Shown here one piece after another: positions 25,949 to 39,188 of a stretch of 64,000 nucleotides of DNA. The translations under genes and the position numbers were made by a program. The DNA comes from Augochlora pura (taxonomy: Eukaryota; Arthropoda; Insecta; Hymenoptera; Halictidae), in NCBI RefSeq assembly GCF_028453695.1, contig NC_135778.1, positions 29,749,214-29,813,213 on the forward strand, given 5' to 3'. The number at the start of each line of letters is the position of its first letter. Position 1 is the stretch's first letter. The notes under the pieces are model-generated. The model saw only the letters and a list, made by a program, of their open reading frames with translations, did no database searches and was not told the DNA's origin.

Positions 25949-28744
25949 CACAAAGTGCAAAGAACGAACAATAGTTTTATCGTCTGCGAGTGAATCGAAG
26001 GGTGCGTCAAACACTGATAACGGATGTATCATTTTTCAACCGCAATACGTCGACCCCGATACGGGAAATCTCGTTTCTTCCGACGTATCGATACTCGTAC
26101 ACAGCCGCGGCGAACCAGGGAAATCATTAATGATTTTCAACGGGGTTTTATAATCTTAACGCGCGCGCTGTATCGTCGTGAGGACGCGAGAAAATGCCGA
26201 AGTAGAACATTCGAATGTTTTGCCATTTTGCTTTCAACTCCTTGCGCTATAAAAACGTGCCGAAAATGTGTAAAAGCAGTGTCAGCAATGATCGCTAAAA
26301 TTTAAATAGCTCGAACAGCAATGAAATATTCGAGTTGAAATTTTTCCAGCGGATTGTGTGCGCGGCATTGAAGAGAACTGGTTGCAGCAATTTCGATTCA
26401 ACAATTTTTCCACAAAAAGAAAAATTCGTTTATTGCCAGAGAAATTAGTTGGCAGAATAATCTGCACGGGATTCGGATCAGCGTGAAAAATACTATTGAA
26501 ATACATATTCTTAAAATATTACTTGGACAATTACCAGCAATTTATTTATCTTTATTGTCTTAAACTGTGTCAGGCTCTTACAGCAGACTACGATTTTGTA
26601 CATTGTGTGCAATTGTTATCAGAAATTAATAGTGAAATTCTTGTTATATCCTATTATATTCTATTTTATTATGAAGTCTAGTAATTCTAAGGAGTTTAGT
26701 AATCAGATTTAGCTAGGAAGGAGCTAAGACAAAACGGTGTGTAGTACTTATTCCTGCATGCATGCCCACCCTTTAACGGAGGGTTCCGCTGTATTTTGAT
26801 TCGGTCTCGAGGAAAGTACAAGTCCACGTGACATTTCGATCGACGATCCATCAGCCAATAACGGCGTTTCGCACACAGGTGTAATAGGATCTCCGTGGTA
26901 TCGGTGTGCAGGGGGTGGAAGTGTCCTTTTATCCTTTCTGGAAGTTATTCGGAGTCCGTGATCCAGTGGATCCGCATGATCCCACGCGCGCAGCCAGCCG
27001 GTGTTTGCCGGGCTCCTTATGGTAAACGCGGGTGGGATCCAGACTCCCTCGATCCTTAGATCCCGGCGTACTGATCCGAAACGGTCGATCGGCCAGGGGA
27101 AACGGAAAGTCGAGAGCCCCGGAATGAAATTCGGAAAGTTTCTGCTCGGGGAAACAGGTCACGGAACGAGGCGGCCTTTCCGGCGGTCTTTAAAAAGTTT
27201 TTCGTGGCTCCTGCGCGCGCTGGATTCCCCGGGGATAAAACAAAGGATAATCAGGTCGCTTTTTATTCCCCGGGGTGCACCGGCCCCGGAATTACCGGCT
27301 TCCCGACCCTACTTCTCCTGTCTTCGCCTCAGTCCGGCCGGCTCGAATTTGGGACACGTTAATCCTTCGGCGGCAAGTGGAATAATTATGGGAAACGGAT
27401 CGCCCCGCGCCCTTGTAACTGCACAATAAATACGCCATTTTGTTCCGCACAGTCCGGAGAATCCTCCTGCGCGAGTTGCAACTGTGTAGCTCCTACCGTT
27501 TCGTCGCTGGAAATCGCCAAAGCTGCAAGAACAATATTTCTTGGCATTAAGTTTGCAGTTGTTTAAACGTTGATGCTGTTTTTAACAAACATGTTGTTGT
27601 ACTCATATAAATTTAAAGAATTGTTCTGAATGCGTAATGTGAAAAATTAGGTTTCAGGATCCGACTGAAACCCGTCTCAGGCTAAACTTCGAGAGAAATT
27701 AATAGAATGAGAAATGCAATATTGCATAATATTGAAACGAGAACTGATATCGAAAAGTGGTTTTCAGCGTACCGTTCGACGTACGATGTTCTTCCAGCAA
27801 GTTCACAAGAACAACACTATCGAACTGTTACGGTTTCTATTCAATATCACAACCTGTTAAAAGCGCGCGTCTGGCCAGGCGGAACGAATCTCCGTTTCCG
27901 TACAAGTGCGCGTAATTTGAATCCTTGAACGGTAATTGGATGGTTTAAGACACCGTGTCCAGCAAGTTACTCAGTTTAACTGCTTTATTGGCAGTGTATA
28001 TCGTCCGGCGGGTGGATCGTAGCTGCTCGATGCTTACTTACAATTAGCCGGCTCCGCTCCGAGCCACTTTTGATTAGGTCAACCGAACTTCGGCTCTCGT
28101 TCTTCCCGTCGCTTAATTTCTTCATGGCCAGCAGCTTCGTTTCAGTACGCGGATCGGATTAAGGGGAACGGGGGCAAACATCGTGGACAATCCCGAAGAA
28201 AAATGATCAGCGATTTTTTCGCGGCAATTGTCCGGTCTTCGCGAAAACCGCAGCGCGTCGTACAGCGATCGTTTCGATTTTTCTAGCAATTCTTAGCTGG
28301 CATAGCTGTCGTGAACTATTTATTTCAAATAAATTTTTTAATTCCTAGAATATCCAGACGAGTCTGTTAGATCAGGTGACTCCCTCAGTATGCATACAGG
28401 TGCGTGAACATTTTTCGAGATTCGAAAATTTTTATTGAAATTCACAGATCGTAAAGATCGTTCACACAGATCGTTCTCGTAAAAATGTCCCCGGCTCGAT
28501 TGTTCCCCGGAGTTAATGCGAATCTGCACGGTCAAAGTGGCACCGAAATCTTCCTAATCGAATAGCGACCAAGCCGTAACAGTGATCGTTTGAACTTCCA
28601 CGTCGAGAATTCGATTGCAAGTTCGATCATTACAGTTCGGGCCGTTCTCTCGACTGTGATTCTGGCTTGCGATCGTTATTGACAGTTTCCGAGCCGGATA
28701 CGTGTTTTTCATCGGAACGAACTGTTCTGCGGTGTGGACCACGG

Positions 28745-29490
28745 GAAATTAGACGGGGTTTAAGTCATCGATTTCACCGGATTCTAATTAGTTCGAGAAC
28801 TACGGCCATTGGAAGTCGTCGAAGACGTACATGTTTCTGCTAATTAGAAGGATCATTTTGAAGTCGTTCTTTTTTTAATAAACATCGGCCAATGTTTCGA
28901 AAAATAATTATTTTGTAATATAGAAGATGAAAAATTAAGCATAGTTTACGTCATCGATTCGACAGTTTTTAATTAGCTCAATAGCTATAGACCTCGGAAG
29001 TCACTAAAAAGCATATCTATATCTGCTAATTTACTTTACACTTAAAATTGATTTTTTTAATGAATAAAAACGCTTTTCTCGAAAATGAATTATTCTATGA
29101 CGTAAAACATGGAAAAGTAAGCAGAGTTTAAGTCATCGATTCGACAGTTTTTAATTAGCTCAATAGCTATAGACCTCGGAAGTCACTAAAAAGCATACCT
29201 ATATCTGCTAATTTACTTTACACTTAAAATTGAGTTTTTCAATGAATAAAAACGCTTTTCTCGAAAATGAATTATTCTATAACGTAAAACATGGAAAATT
29301 AAGCAGAGTTTAAGTCATCGATTCGACAGTTTTTAATTAGCACGATAGGTATAGTCTCTGGAAGTCACTAAAAAGCATACGTAGTTCTGATTATTTACTT
29401 TTCACTTTCGACAACCGCGTCCAATGAATAAAAACAGTTTTCACGCAAAAAGAATTATTCTACAACGTAGAGCATAGAAAATGACGGTAC
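28745..29490 (+). repeat. Four-copy tandem array, period ~182
   Basis: GTTTAAGTCATCGATT or GTTTACGTCATCGATT starts at 28758, 28944, 29126 and 29308 (periods 186, 182, 182). The copies share TTTTTAATTAGCTC, AGTCACTAAAAAGCATA, CTGCTAATTTACTTTACACT and AATGAATAAAAACGCTTTTC. The two middle units are nearly identical and the outer two are diverged, as expected of an array growing from the centre. The GTTTAAGTCATC start recalls the minus-strand reading of the 'gatgacataaac' family. Confidence 0.8.
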
Positions 29491-29639
29491 AAAATCCGTG
29501 GTTTAGTTATCGCTTTATTGATTTCAATGTTCGCAAAAGCATATAAACAACGTCGCGTTTTAAGCCACCGAAAAGCCACCCGTTTCTCGCGGTCCACCGC
29601 GAATATTTCATCGCTTCAATTCTTTACGTTTAGGATTTT

Positions 29640-29940
29640 CAACGGAAAAATCACCGGAAAAAAAAATCACGATCACCGACAACAACGTCCACGAAGCCAT
29701 GCAAATTGCACGGGGGTCGCTTTCGAATCTCCATAAAAAATTCGCGTCTCCCCGAGCATTTACACGCGTCCCGCGCGCTTAACTGTATCCACCTGTGTAT
29801 AACTATTACGCGCTTTCGCGACAAAAAAAATTCCGTAAAAATATCGGCGGACAATAGCGACGACAGTGGCTAGCCGTCATAAAAATTTCACGGTGGTCGC
29901 TTATAAATTTCCCGTATCGTATGTCCGCGACATTATCGAT
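29640..29940 (+). repeat. Tandem duplication, period ~172
   Basis: GACAACAACG at 29678 and GACAATAGCG at 29850 begin copies sharing a CATAAAAA block and GGTCGCTTT or GGTCGCTTA. Related copies lie at 32950-33230. Confidence 0.45.
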
Positions 29941-31665
29941 TAAATATCCGATAACAGTCGAAATTTGTCCAGATTAAAATTGATCCGAATCAGACTTTAT
30001 TCGATTAAAAATTCTAACCGAAACAGAAACGACCATGAACGTATTCGTATAAATATATTTCTCTAAAATTACGTGAAAACATTTATATAAATATTTGTTC
30101 AAATAAATACATGGAGTAATTTACAACGAGTAAATGAATAATAACTATTCTTTATATATTCGAGTAAGTAATTCATTCGTGAAATACCGGACCGTTTCGA
30201 AGATCGCCGTTTGTTTAGCCGACGGCCTTCTCTTCGGAAAAATCTGTAAAAATTCCAGAGCAGTGCGAACACCGGTGGGAAGCCGGCGTAAAAGTTTCAG
30301 ACCGGGGTCTCCTCGTACGGAAAGTCTGAAACGAGCTGCGAGAGGGGCGGAGGGTCGCATAGATTTCCACGTGCGGGATCGATCCTGGCTAAGGTGAGTC
30401 GGCCGAGCCAAGGAGAATGGAGGAGAGGCGGGCCGGATAATTTTACCGGCAATTACCGGATCCAATTGGAAGTTGAATAGACGAAAACGACCTTGGGCGT
30501 CGTAAAAGAGACGACACGCCGGCTGGGAAACAAGGACCGGGTCCCCGGAATTAGAAAAGCAACCGAATGAAATTCGCAGCGACGACTCCGAGAAAATGTC
30601 CGGACAAAAACGCGCGCCTCCACCTTCGGGATTATGCCTTCTATGTAACCCGGGGGCGAACCCCGCCCCCTCCCCTCCCCCCTCAAATTGAATTAGGCTC
30701 GTTAGTTTCGTTATCTGTCTTGTAAACACTGGGAACGCTTCCTTTTCCCGCTTCTTTTCGCTCCGGCTCCCTCGACGCCTTCGCCCCGGCATACCGCCGA
30801 TTCAGTTATGACATTTGAATGAAATTTCGCTAAAGCGTAGTCCCAGGATAGGGGAGAAGGCACCTGCAAAATCCTAAAGCTGCGTCTTCGATTGTTACGC
30901 AGATATCATATATCTATGGCTATATTTCGTTTATAATTCTCGGTGCTATAGAATGATCATTCCGATGTGCAAAAAATAGTGGCAGTAGATGGAACTATGT
31001 AGATTTATGTAAAAAAGGCTTCATCTCGATCGGATGAATGGTTTGCGAGATAAAAATTTGCGAGCCCAGCCGTGCTCGTGAAAGCCACGACGAAAAGTTC
31101 GTCTATAATTTTCAGAACCTCGGAGTGAAATTTATGATGTCAGAAAAATTATAAAGATACGTTCGACTTTCCAGATTAATACAAAAAACGTACCACTCGA
31201 GTCGGGAAAATATTTTCCGAGATAAAAATTTGTGGGTCCTGCGGTGTCGGTCTCGCGGTCCCATGAATAATTAATTTTTAACCGGTCCCACTCAAAAGAA
31301 ATTCCGCGGCAGCAGTCCCGGTGAAAATTAGCTGGCGCGCGGCAGAGTGCACGGTCGGTCGGTCCGGTTTTATTTCAATCTCGCGTGTCCGGCGTGTCCG
31401 CGGCTCGTTAAAGGTGCTAAAGAAAACCTCGGCGGAAAAGCCGCGTGGAAATAGAGAAACAGCTTGGCGGGGAATACACGTGAAAATTCCTGGCCACCTT
31501 AGGATTACCGGGTGGCCAGGTTAATTACAAGAGCGAGAGCGGTGCTTCTGTTTACCAGCCGGGCTATTTGTCTTGCAGGTGTTATCAGCCAGGTGATAAG
31601 CACCCTCCTCGGCCGTAAACCCGGCGCGCGCTGACACGGGCTTCTCTTCTTTTCTCCGAGCCCCA

Positions 31666-31668
<3 letters not shown>
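29941..31668. other. Non-coding stretch upstream of the CUB gene
   Basis: No gene recognised. The 215-codon minus-strand frame at 30145-30792 runs through GC-rich sequence and has no motif I know. The only structure seen is a tandem duplication at 30990-31240. The gene's promoter is expected near the right end of this stretch. Confidence 0.4.
30990..31240 (+). repeat. Tandem duplication, period ~172
   Basis: GAGATAAAAATTTG at 31047 and 31219 are 172 bases apart. The preceding blocks (GATGAATGGTTTGC against GGGAAAATATTTTCC) are only loosely alike, so the duplication is old. Confidence 0.4.

Positions 31669-31703
<35 letters not shown>
31669..31703 (+). promoter_or_regulatory. (CT)n/GAGA tract upstream of the CUB gene
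   Basis: About 17 CT dinucleotides, immediately followed by GGAGAGAGAG, lie about 145-180 bases before the start codon at 31849. In insects, runs of GAGA on either strand bind GAGA-factor proteins in promoters. Here that is inference from position, and it could equally be a plain microsatellite in the 5' UTR. Confidence 0.35.
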
Positions 31704-31705
<2 letters not shown>

Positions 31706-31754
31706 AGAGAGAGAAGGGTGGCGGTCCTCCAGCTGGAACGGAAGTCGCTGGGGG

Positions 31755-31812
31755 ATGCTGGGGTTGCTGGAAGATGAGCGCGACCGGTGAAGGAGGACCC
31801 AGGGAAGAGTGA
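31755..31812 (+). promoter_or_regulatory. Two overlapping upstream ORFs in the putative 5' UTR
   Basis: An ATG at 31755 opens an 11-codon frame ending at TGA 31788-31790. A second ATG at 31774 opens a 12-codon frame ending at TGA 31810-31812. Both finish before the main start at 31849. The second is in frame with the main ORF, so its TGA also proves that the main frame is closed upstream. If the transcript includes them they could dampen translation. Confidence 0.35.
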
Positions 31813-31848
31813 AGGCAGGCAACCAGGAACCCACCCGGAACAACGAAG

Positions 31849-31933
31849 ATGAGATGGGGCGCCGCTCTGTACCTGCTTTCGCTGATGCTCTTCTCGCTGG
31901 CCAATCTTTGCTGGGCCTTCGTCGATACTCGAG
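31849..31933 (+). CDS. Exon 1 of the CUB gene: signal peptide
   Basis: It encodes 28 codons plus one base. The first residues are MRWG, followed by the hydrophobic stretch ALYLLSLMLFSLANLCWA, a typical signal peptide with likely cleavage after Ala23. An in-frame TGA at 31810 makes this the first ATG of its frame. The donor reads GAG|GTAACA at 31934. The single spare base (phase 1) fits the acceptor at 42949. The link across 11 kb rests on phase and domain order, not on transcript data. Confidence 0.65.
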
Positions 31934-34900
31934 GTAACACACACGATCTTTGGCCTAATACATCCCCTAATTTACTAAAAGTCTCGGTCGAGGTTCGAGC
32001 CTCTATTTTTTGATCAGACGTAGTTAAGACGGTAATCCGGATGGTCGGGTATCGCTTCGTATCTTTTAGGCGATTTGTGGGAAAATTGTCGGAAAATTTT
32101 GGCATGTGAAAAGGATTCGGGTGCTATCGTTGAGAAATTCTTCCAGAATTTTCGAGAATGCGTGTCGCAGGAGGAAAAAGGAGGAATGAAAATCGATTGG
32201 TCAAGGAAACAGGGTGAACGATAAATGAATTTCTTGCGGAACAATTGATTCGTCGACGGTGAAATGCCGATTACATAAAAAACACGGGGGAATTCTTCTT
32301 CGGACGGGTTAATTAAAATCGCGCGGGTTTGGGCGGCCGGTTTGAATAATTGCGGCGGGGCGAATTGTTTAATTTAAATCGGCGCGGATACGCGGAATTT
32401 AAATGTTCTCCGTTTTACAGCGGCGGCCCCCATTTGAATAACCGGTGGCCGGCGAGTCGGGCAAATTAAGGGAAAATCAGAAATGATTGTCACGTTGTCG
32501 AACCGCCGAATTATATTCGACTTTGCCTGGTCCCGGCCGCCTTTGAATATTCATAGCTGTCACCCCCCCGCCTCGCGAAAAATTCCTAAGCAACGACGCG
32601 CGGGGGTGGCTCGCGGATGTGCAATACTCGATGTAATTAATCGTATGCGCCGGCACGTACCTGATAAGCGGATCATCCTTAATTTACTCGCTCTTTATTT
32701 CGGCTAACACCTTCCCGCCCGGCTCGCAACTCAAAAGGATTATAAAAATCGATCCGCATATTTTTTCGTCGGCCGGCTCTCGTCGAACCTTTTCAAAGAA
32801 ATTTCAAGGACAATGGCGTCGACAATAGGCAGCTGCGATAAATTAATCGGGGTTGGCCGCGTTCGATTTTCTGTTTGATAAAATACACATTTTCGCGTTT
32901 CCTTCCGTTTTTTGTTTTCGTCGTTCCGCGGATTTTACAATGTTTATGTCTGCACGGAAAATTCTGAAAAAATTCACGGACGATAACAACAGCGACAGCT
33001 AGCTGTTATAAAAATTTCACATCTATCTTTTTTTGAAAAATTGTCCTTATTCCTGTCATTGTTATTCACGTTTTATTGTCTCTACGAATTTCTCTTATTT
33101 TCGATTTTTCGCAACCGGGATTACGAACTTAAAAATCTGGAACAATTCGACAACGTCCGTTGCGAATATATATATAGATAACTGTTGTAAAAATTTAAGG
33201 TCGGCCGCTTTCGAATTACCGCAGGAATGAATTTGCTGTCCGTTAAATATTTCGTATTTTCCATCGGTTTAACGTTCCGAATTTCTGACGGCTCGAATTG
33301 CCGTTCGAAAAATCAGAGGAAATTCAAGAATGCGGCTCCTCGGTGCTTGTTACAAGTGAGATTTTTTTTTCCCCCGTCCCCCCGCCCCCCTTTATTTTCC
33401 GGTAAACAATATGAATGTAAACACGGTGTTTGTCCGGCTGCGAAGGACGTTCATTTATTTCGAGTGCTGAGGCTGAAAGGGCGGTCGCACTCGAACCGCG
33501 TCGGCTGTTTGCCATACAAAGCAGCCGAGGACTTAACGATTCGGCCGGCAAAAAACTCGGCAATTATACACAGCCGTCGACTAATTTGCAATTGACTCGC
33601 GTGCGAATCTGCCGGTAATCATTAGTATCGGGCGGCCGGGCATTATTGCGGCCGCTAGTCCTCACGTTCGAAAACACCCGCGATATTGTATATTCCGGCA
33701 GTCGTTGAATTATGGAAATTGGTTGGTAGCTTGCCCGCCAGCTTGCTAATTAATTATTAATGCGCGCTACTTATTAGTAGTTGCGCGGCCGCGTCTGCTT
33801 CGATGAACCGCATTATGAATGCTCCTGAGTTCCCTATCCTGCTTGGCCGTTCTTCGAACTTTTAATCTGTAAGTTCCAACGATTACCGCGACGCGCAGTC
33901 CCCGCAAAATCAAATTCGAAATTCTTCCTTTCGCGCCGTTCATTAATTAACCTCGATCCACTCCGTTAACAATTCGTTCTTGTTAGGAAAGATTCCGGAG
34001 TGTAAAAAAATTCCTGCATACTCTACGACATTTTTAATCAAGGATCTAGCCAACGTGATCGTCAAGATTGAAGTCTCTTCTTCAAAATGACACCTCGAAA
34101 TTCGGGATACGATTTTTTTCAATCGATTTATTGCACTTTGAATGCACGTGGAATGGAATATGATCATTTTGGAGGAGAGTTTATGTTTAAAAATAGCTAA
34201 CGGTTCGGGAAAATTTTTTTCAAGGATGTAATCTTCAAGAATAAAGTCTCCCCTTTCAAATGATACCCCAAACTTAAAGATACCATTTTTTTCAGTGACT
34301 TATTACACTTTGAGTACACCGAAAATGAAATATATGGCCTTTTTGGGGGATATTTTCTATTTAAACATGGCTAACGAGTTCGGAAATTTTTTTCAAGCAT
34401 CTAATCAATTGTATCTGAGAAAATGAAGTCTCCCCTTTAAAACGACACTTTAAACTTTAACACGCAACTTTTTTAAGCCGACTTATCGCACTTCGAATGC
34501 ACCGGAAATGATTTATGATCTTTTCTCGAGGAGTTATCGCGTTTAAACGTCGCCGACGAGTTTGGAAAATTTTGTTACACTCTCGGACCAATTTGTTCCT
34601 CGAGATCGAGTCATCCCCTTTCTAAAGACGGCCCGAAATTCAACGCGCGAATTTTCCCCGTTATTGCATCCGACTCGGAACGAAGCAATCCCGCGTATCC
34701 CGATTATTATTCAGATTTATTCATTTCCTTCATAAAACGGCGTGCAAACAATGACCAAGGCGGCGCGCGGTACGATTGAATAAATCACCGTGGAAATTGT
34801 CCGGCGGCTTGCGCGATCCATCACCGATAGATAATAGCCGGTATTGGAGTCCGTGTGCTTTAAGGACGCGTCGCTTTGGCAAAGTGGGGAACCAAATTGA

Positions 34901-37900
34901 TCCGGCGTGCATTATCGTTATTATATTAAGTGGGTCGGGGCCTAACCCACTAAGCTTCAAAGGCTTATGCCCGGAATCGAGTGAAGCCCGGGTTATTTAT
35001 ACCCGGCCGTTGAACACCGGCGAACACCGAAACCGCTCGACATTTTCGGGAAAGACAGCCGACAGAGCTATCAAGCGCTACGCGCGGAACATCGTCGGCA
35101 GATTTTATCGATCTTCCGCGGAGGTGCCGGCAAAACCGTTCCCCTTTGCTTTATACCACCGCCGGCTTTGCCAGCAACATCCACCGTGTCCGAGCCGACG
35201 CCGACGCGTTTTCCGCGCGCGGAATCTCGCGGATCCCGTCCATTCGGCTTCCACAGTTTTTTTTTTGCAATGTAAACCATTACGGCACGAGATAATTCTG
35301 CGAGCATATCCAGCCGGATATTAACCGTTTATTGTACGAAATTTGTTAATCGAGGAACGATAATTACGAGAAAGCTTGGCAATAGTCGACTTGGATATTT
35401 ATTTATCAGGTAGCGCTAGAACGTCACGAATGTTTTAGAAAAATCCTAGAAAGATTTGTGTTACAAATCAAGACGCTGTCCAATTCAGAACGTCTTTGTA
35501 ACGACTTAATGACTTTCGGAATTGATGTTGGTTTAATGTCTAATATAAGGCGTCTTAAAGATGTCTATTTTAGGGCGTAAGACTTTCAAATAGACGTCTC
35601 TGTGATAAAAATTGTGACAAGAAATTACAGAAAGCTCGAAATAATTTTTGATCTATTTCGATTCGTATTTATTTGTATTTATTTATCTAGTTTCCACGTT
35701 TATGCGAAAACGCGATATTATAGCAGTAGTCAGGTATTTTCAACCCTATCGTTCCTATGATCCTTGAATTTTCTCCAACCTGTCGACATAAGATTGCAGC
35801 CACAAAACATTGCAAATCCAAAAATGTTAAGCCAAGCAACAAAGTTGCACGTACGTATTGTTTTCGAATTTGTTCGTATTTGGTGCGATCGAGTAGGGAA
35901 TAAACGAGGGTAATAGGTTGTTTTTTGAGCAAGTGACATCGTCAGCCTAATTTCCGAAGCTGTTGAACAAGATGAAGGGGCGTGGATGCAGGTTCGAGGT
36001 CTCCGAGGCGTGTAATTAGCGATAAGTGAGTGGTTATTAGTAATTACTTCGCACGGCTGGCGGACTCGAGATTACGATGTTCATAATTCAAAGTTGCATG
36101 CGAAATTCAGCCCGGGCTGCGTGACCCGGTTTCCATCGCCTTCATTTATCGCGCAGCCTTATTCACGGCGCGGGCTTAAATCATGCGAGGCGAGATTAAG
36201 AGATGGTTAAGATTATAAAAGACAGAGTGGCTGCCTCGCCGGCCCCTCCCCCGCCCCGCGAATTAATCATTTTGTATCTGGGCTCCTTTGTCCGAGTTTT
36301 CATCCGCCGCCGCGCGACACCTACTTAACTCGACCACGGCAATGTTTTCTGATTTATGCGCGAAAGCCGCGCAATTATCTCTCGCACGAGACGACCATAA
36401 GAGCTCTACCCAATAAACCCAAGGACCCGTTTCTTTTTTTTGGCGACATCCGGACCGTTCTAATTTGTTTAAACAATTTCGAAGCGCGTTCCGAAGATGG
36501 AAAGTCGCGGCACGCGTTCGTTCAAAGCGGGATAGAACGGCGGCGAAGAGTGGCGCGTGAAATTTTATGGTGTCGTCGTAAAACGGGCACTTCGATCTTC
36601 GAATCTACGGTGGTCCGAGCCCGGTACCAAATTTTTTAAACCCCATGCAGATATCCGAAGTTTGGGGGGGGATCGGGAATCGGCGGAATCTTTCGCGTTC
36701 CTTTCATTCGTAACGCCGCGGAACGAGCCGCAAAAAAAATCTCATATCTCAGGCTTTATGGCGTGGTCGTAAAGAGGAGGCTTCAATCTTTAAATCCACG
36801 GTGCTCGGGACCGTTGGAAAAAATTTCCCCATGCAAACTTCCCGAGTTGGCCGGCGGGAATCGGGAGCCCCCCATCGCCTAGCTCAAAATTCCGTGGAAC
36901 GGTAACCAAAAATCGTATTTCAAAGTTTAGGGTGTCGTTTTGAAGGGGAAACCTTGCTCTACAACCATAAGTTCGTCCGATTCCCCACAAAAATTCTCCG
37001 AGTCACCCTCACGCCTCTCTATCTCATAACTAAACCGACGATTTTATGCATGTTGGATGAATGGAACACAGAGCGGTAAAAAATTAGAAAAACGCAGGAT
37101 TTGCGTAATATTATTTTCAATTTAATAAATTGAAGATGAAATACATTTTTATTCAGACCTCTTTTATTTTAAAAGCGAAACAACATTTTAATTTTTCATA
37201 AAGATTTGTCTACTCGCGATCGAATCTGTTGCAACCACTATATAGAGACCTTCATAATTCCATAAAAAAAAACAATGGGAGATTGAAACGCTTAAAGGAT
37301 AATTTGTTGGGTTATTAGACGGTGGATATATTTTATGAAAATTGTGCATCCGATATTTCTGTGTACGGGAAGGCTGACGATTCGCGAGCGAAATTTCGGT
37401 GGCCGTGACGCACTCGCGCGCTGATCAACGCCGCTTATACGGGGAAAATGAATCTATAATGGCGGATTCCCCCATAATCGCTGGATCTCGGTCCTCCGGG
37501 ACGGCGTCATGACGTACCGGCGAGGTCCTCACGGTCCCGGCTAATCAGGTTGTCCTTCAATCTCACCGGATATTATTATAAAAGGGATTAACGTCGTTTT
37601 AACGGCGGAGTCCCGTCCTCCGACGACTTCGACGGCTCCGTCCGCGAAGGGACAAGGGCGCAATCTTCCCCCAACCCTTTCTCCACCTATGGAAATATCT
37701 CGTTAAGAACGAATTTGCATCGCCGCCGCCGCAGTATTTTTCTCTGCGCGGCGACGAAATTATCCCGCAAATGACCGCGATTGTCGTGGCGCAACGCGAC
37801 AGAAACCGTTCCCCACGTCGTTTCCGTCCCTCCTTTTGTTCATCGAGACGTCCGCCATATTGGCAGCTCCTGCGAGCCGTCTCCTGACACCCTCGACACT

Positions 37901-39145
37901 TCCGTCAACCCCTTTCTCCGCTTTTTCTGGGATCGAAGAAACTGAACAACAACGAATAGCCGTAATTGCGTTACGGTATTCGGATACAAATCTCGCTGCT
38001 GCCGCATCGCGGTAATTTTTTCCGGGCTTCCAGCCAACTTTCACTGCAATCTGAACGTCTCCCCTTTCTATTGACGCATTAACATTCGGCACGCGAGTGA
38101 TTCTAATCGATTTACTGCACTTTGACAGTACCTCAAGTGGAATATAACCCTTTCTAGGGACATTCTTTATTGAAACGTCGCTGACGTATTCGGATAACTT
38201 TTTTCGATATTTAGACCATCTGTATCTTCGAGATTGAAATCTTCCCTTCAATATGACACTCTAAAAATCAGTGTACGATTTTTTTAAACTTAGTTATTGC
38301 ACTTTGAGTGCACTGGAAATGAAACATGACCGTTTTTTGGGAACATTTTGTATGTAAACAGCATTGGCGAGTTTGTAAAATTTGTTCTGGGATGTAACCA
38401 ATTCTCCACCATCAAGATTGAAGTCTTCCCTTTAAAATGACACCCCAAAATTCAATGTACGATTTTTTCTTACCGATCTATTGCATTTTGAACTCATCGG
38501 ATGTGAAATACGTTCTTTTCAATGGGATTTTTGTATTTAAACATCGCTAGCGATTTTTGATAATTTTTTTCCAAGGTTCAAACTAACTCTATCTTCAAGA
38601 TTTAAGTCTCTCCTTTGAAACGACAACCCTAAAACTCAATATACGATTTTTTCCAATCGAGTTATTGCAGTTCGAACGCGCCGGAAGTAGAGTACGACCT
38701 TTTTACCGAAGGAACTGAACTCTGCAAATTTCCAGAAATTTGTTTTCGCCTCTGTAACCAGCACGGATCGATGCGGTAGTCTACGACACCGCCGCGATTC
38801 CCGTCGAGATCGGGTCTAGCCGCGCTCCGTTAATGAAATAGTCCTGTTAATCGTAAAAGTTGACGCCCGCGATTCTTATGATAATCCCGGGCAGTTTATC
38901 GTCCGTCGCAATCACATCCATTTCAGCGCCGGGTCGCCGGGTCGCCGGGCGGTGCACGCCTCTTTCATCCGCATTGAATTCATGAAAAGACGCCATATGC
39001 GACTAGGCGACCCTCATTAAAGATATGCAAGGAGCCCCGGTGATCCCCTTAATAACGTTTCCCTTTTAATGTTATTTGCGCGGGATTCTTCGTTTCCGGC
39101 GGCGCTCGTCCGCGCAGATCGACATTACCGTAATGTGTTTATTGT

Positions 39146-39188
<43 letters not shown>

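Larger units (their letters stand above)
16754..28740. other. Non-coding stretch with hairpin repeats
   Basis: No gene recognised. The stretch carries single copies of the 'gatgacataaac' repeat (17309, 22970), five copies of a hairpin repeat between 19.19 and 24.37 kb, a CT-rich tract at 25853-25948, and GC-rich islands (17.4-18.1 kb, 27.0-27.4 kb) with no coding features I can identify. Confidence 0.45.

Noticed and set aside
28745..29490. Regularly spaced repeats considered as CRISPR
   Set aside because: Units are about 182 bases and similar along their whole length, in a eukaryotic genome. There are no short direct repeats with unique spacers.
30145..30792. 215-codon minus-strand frame
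   Set aside because: Same reasoning: GC-rich, low-information protein, no recognisable domain.
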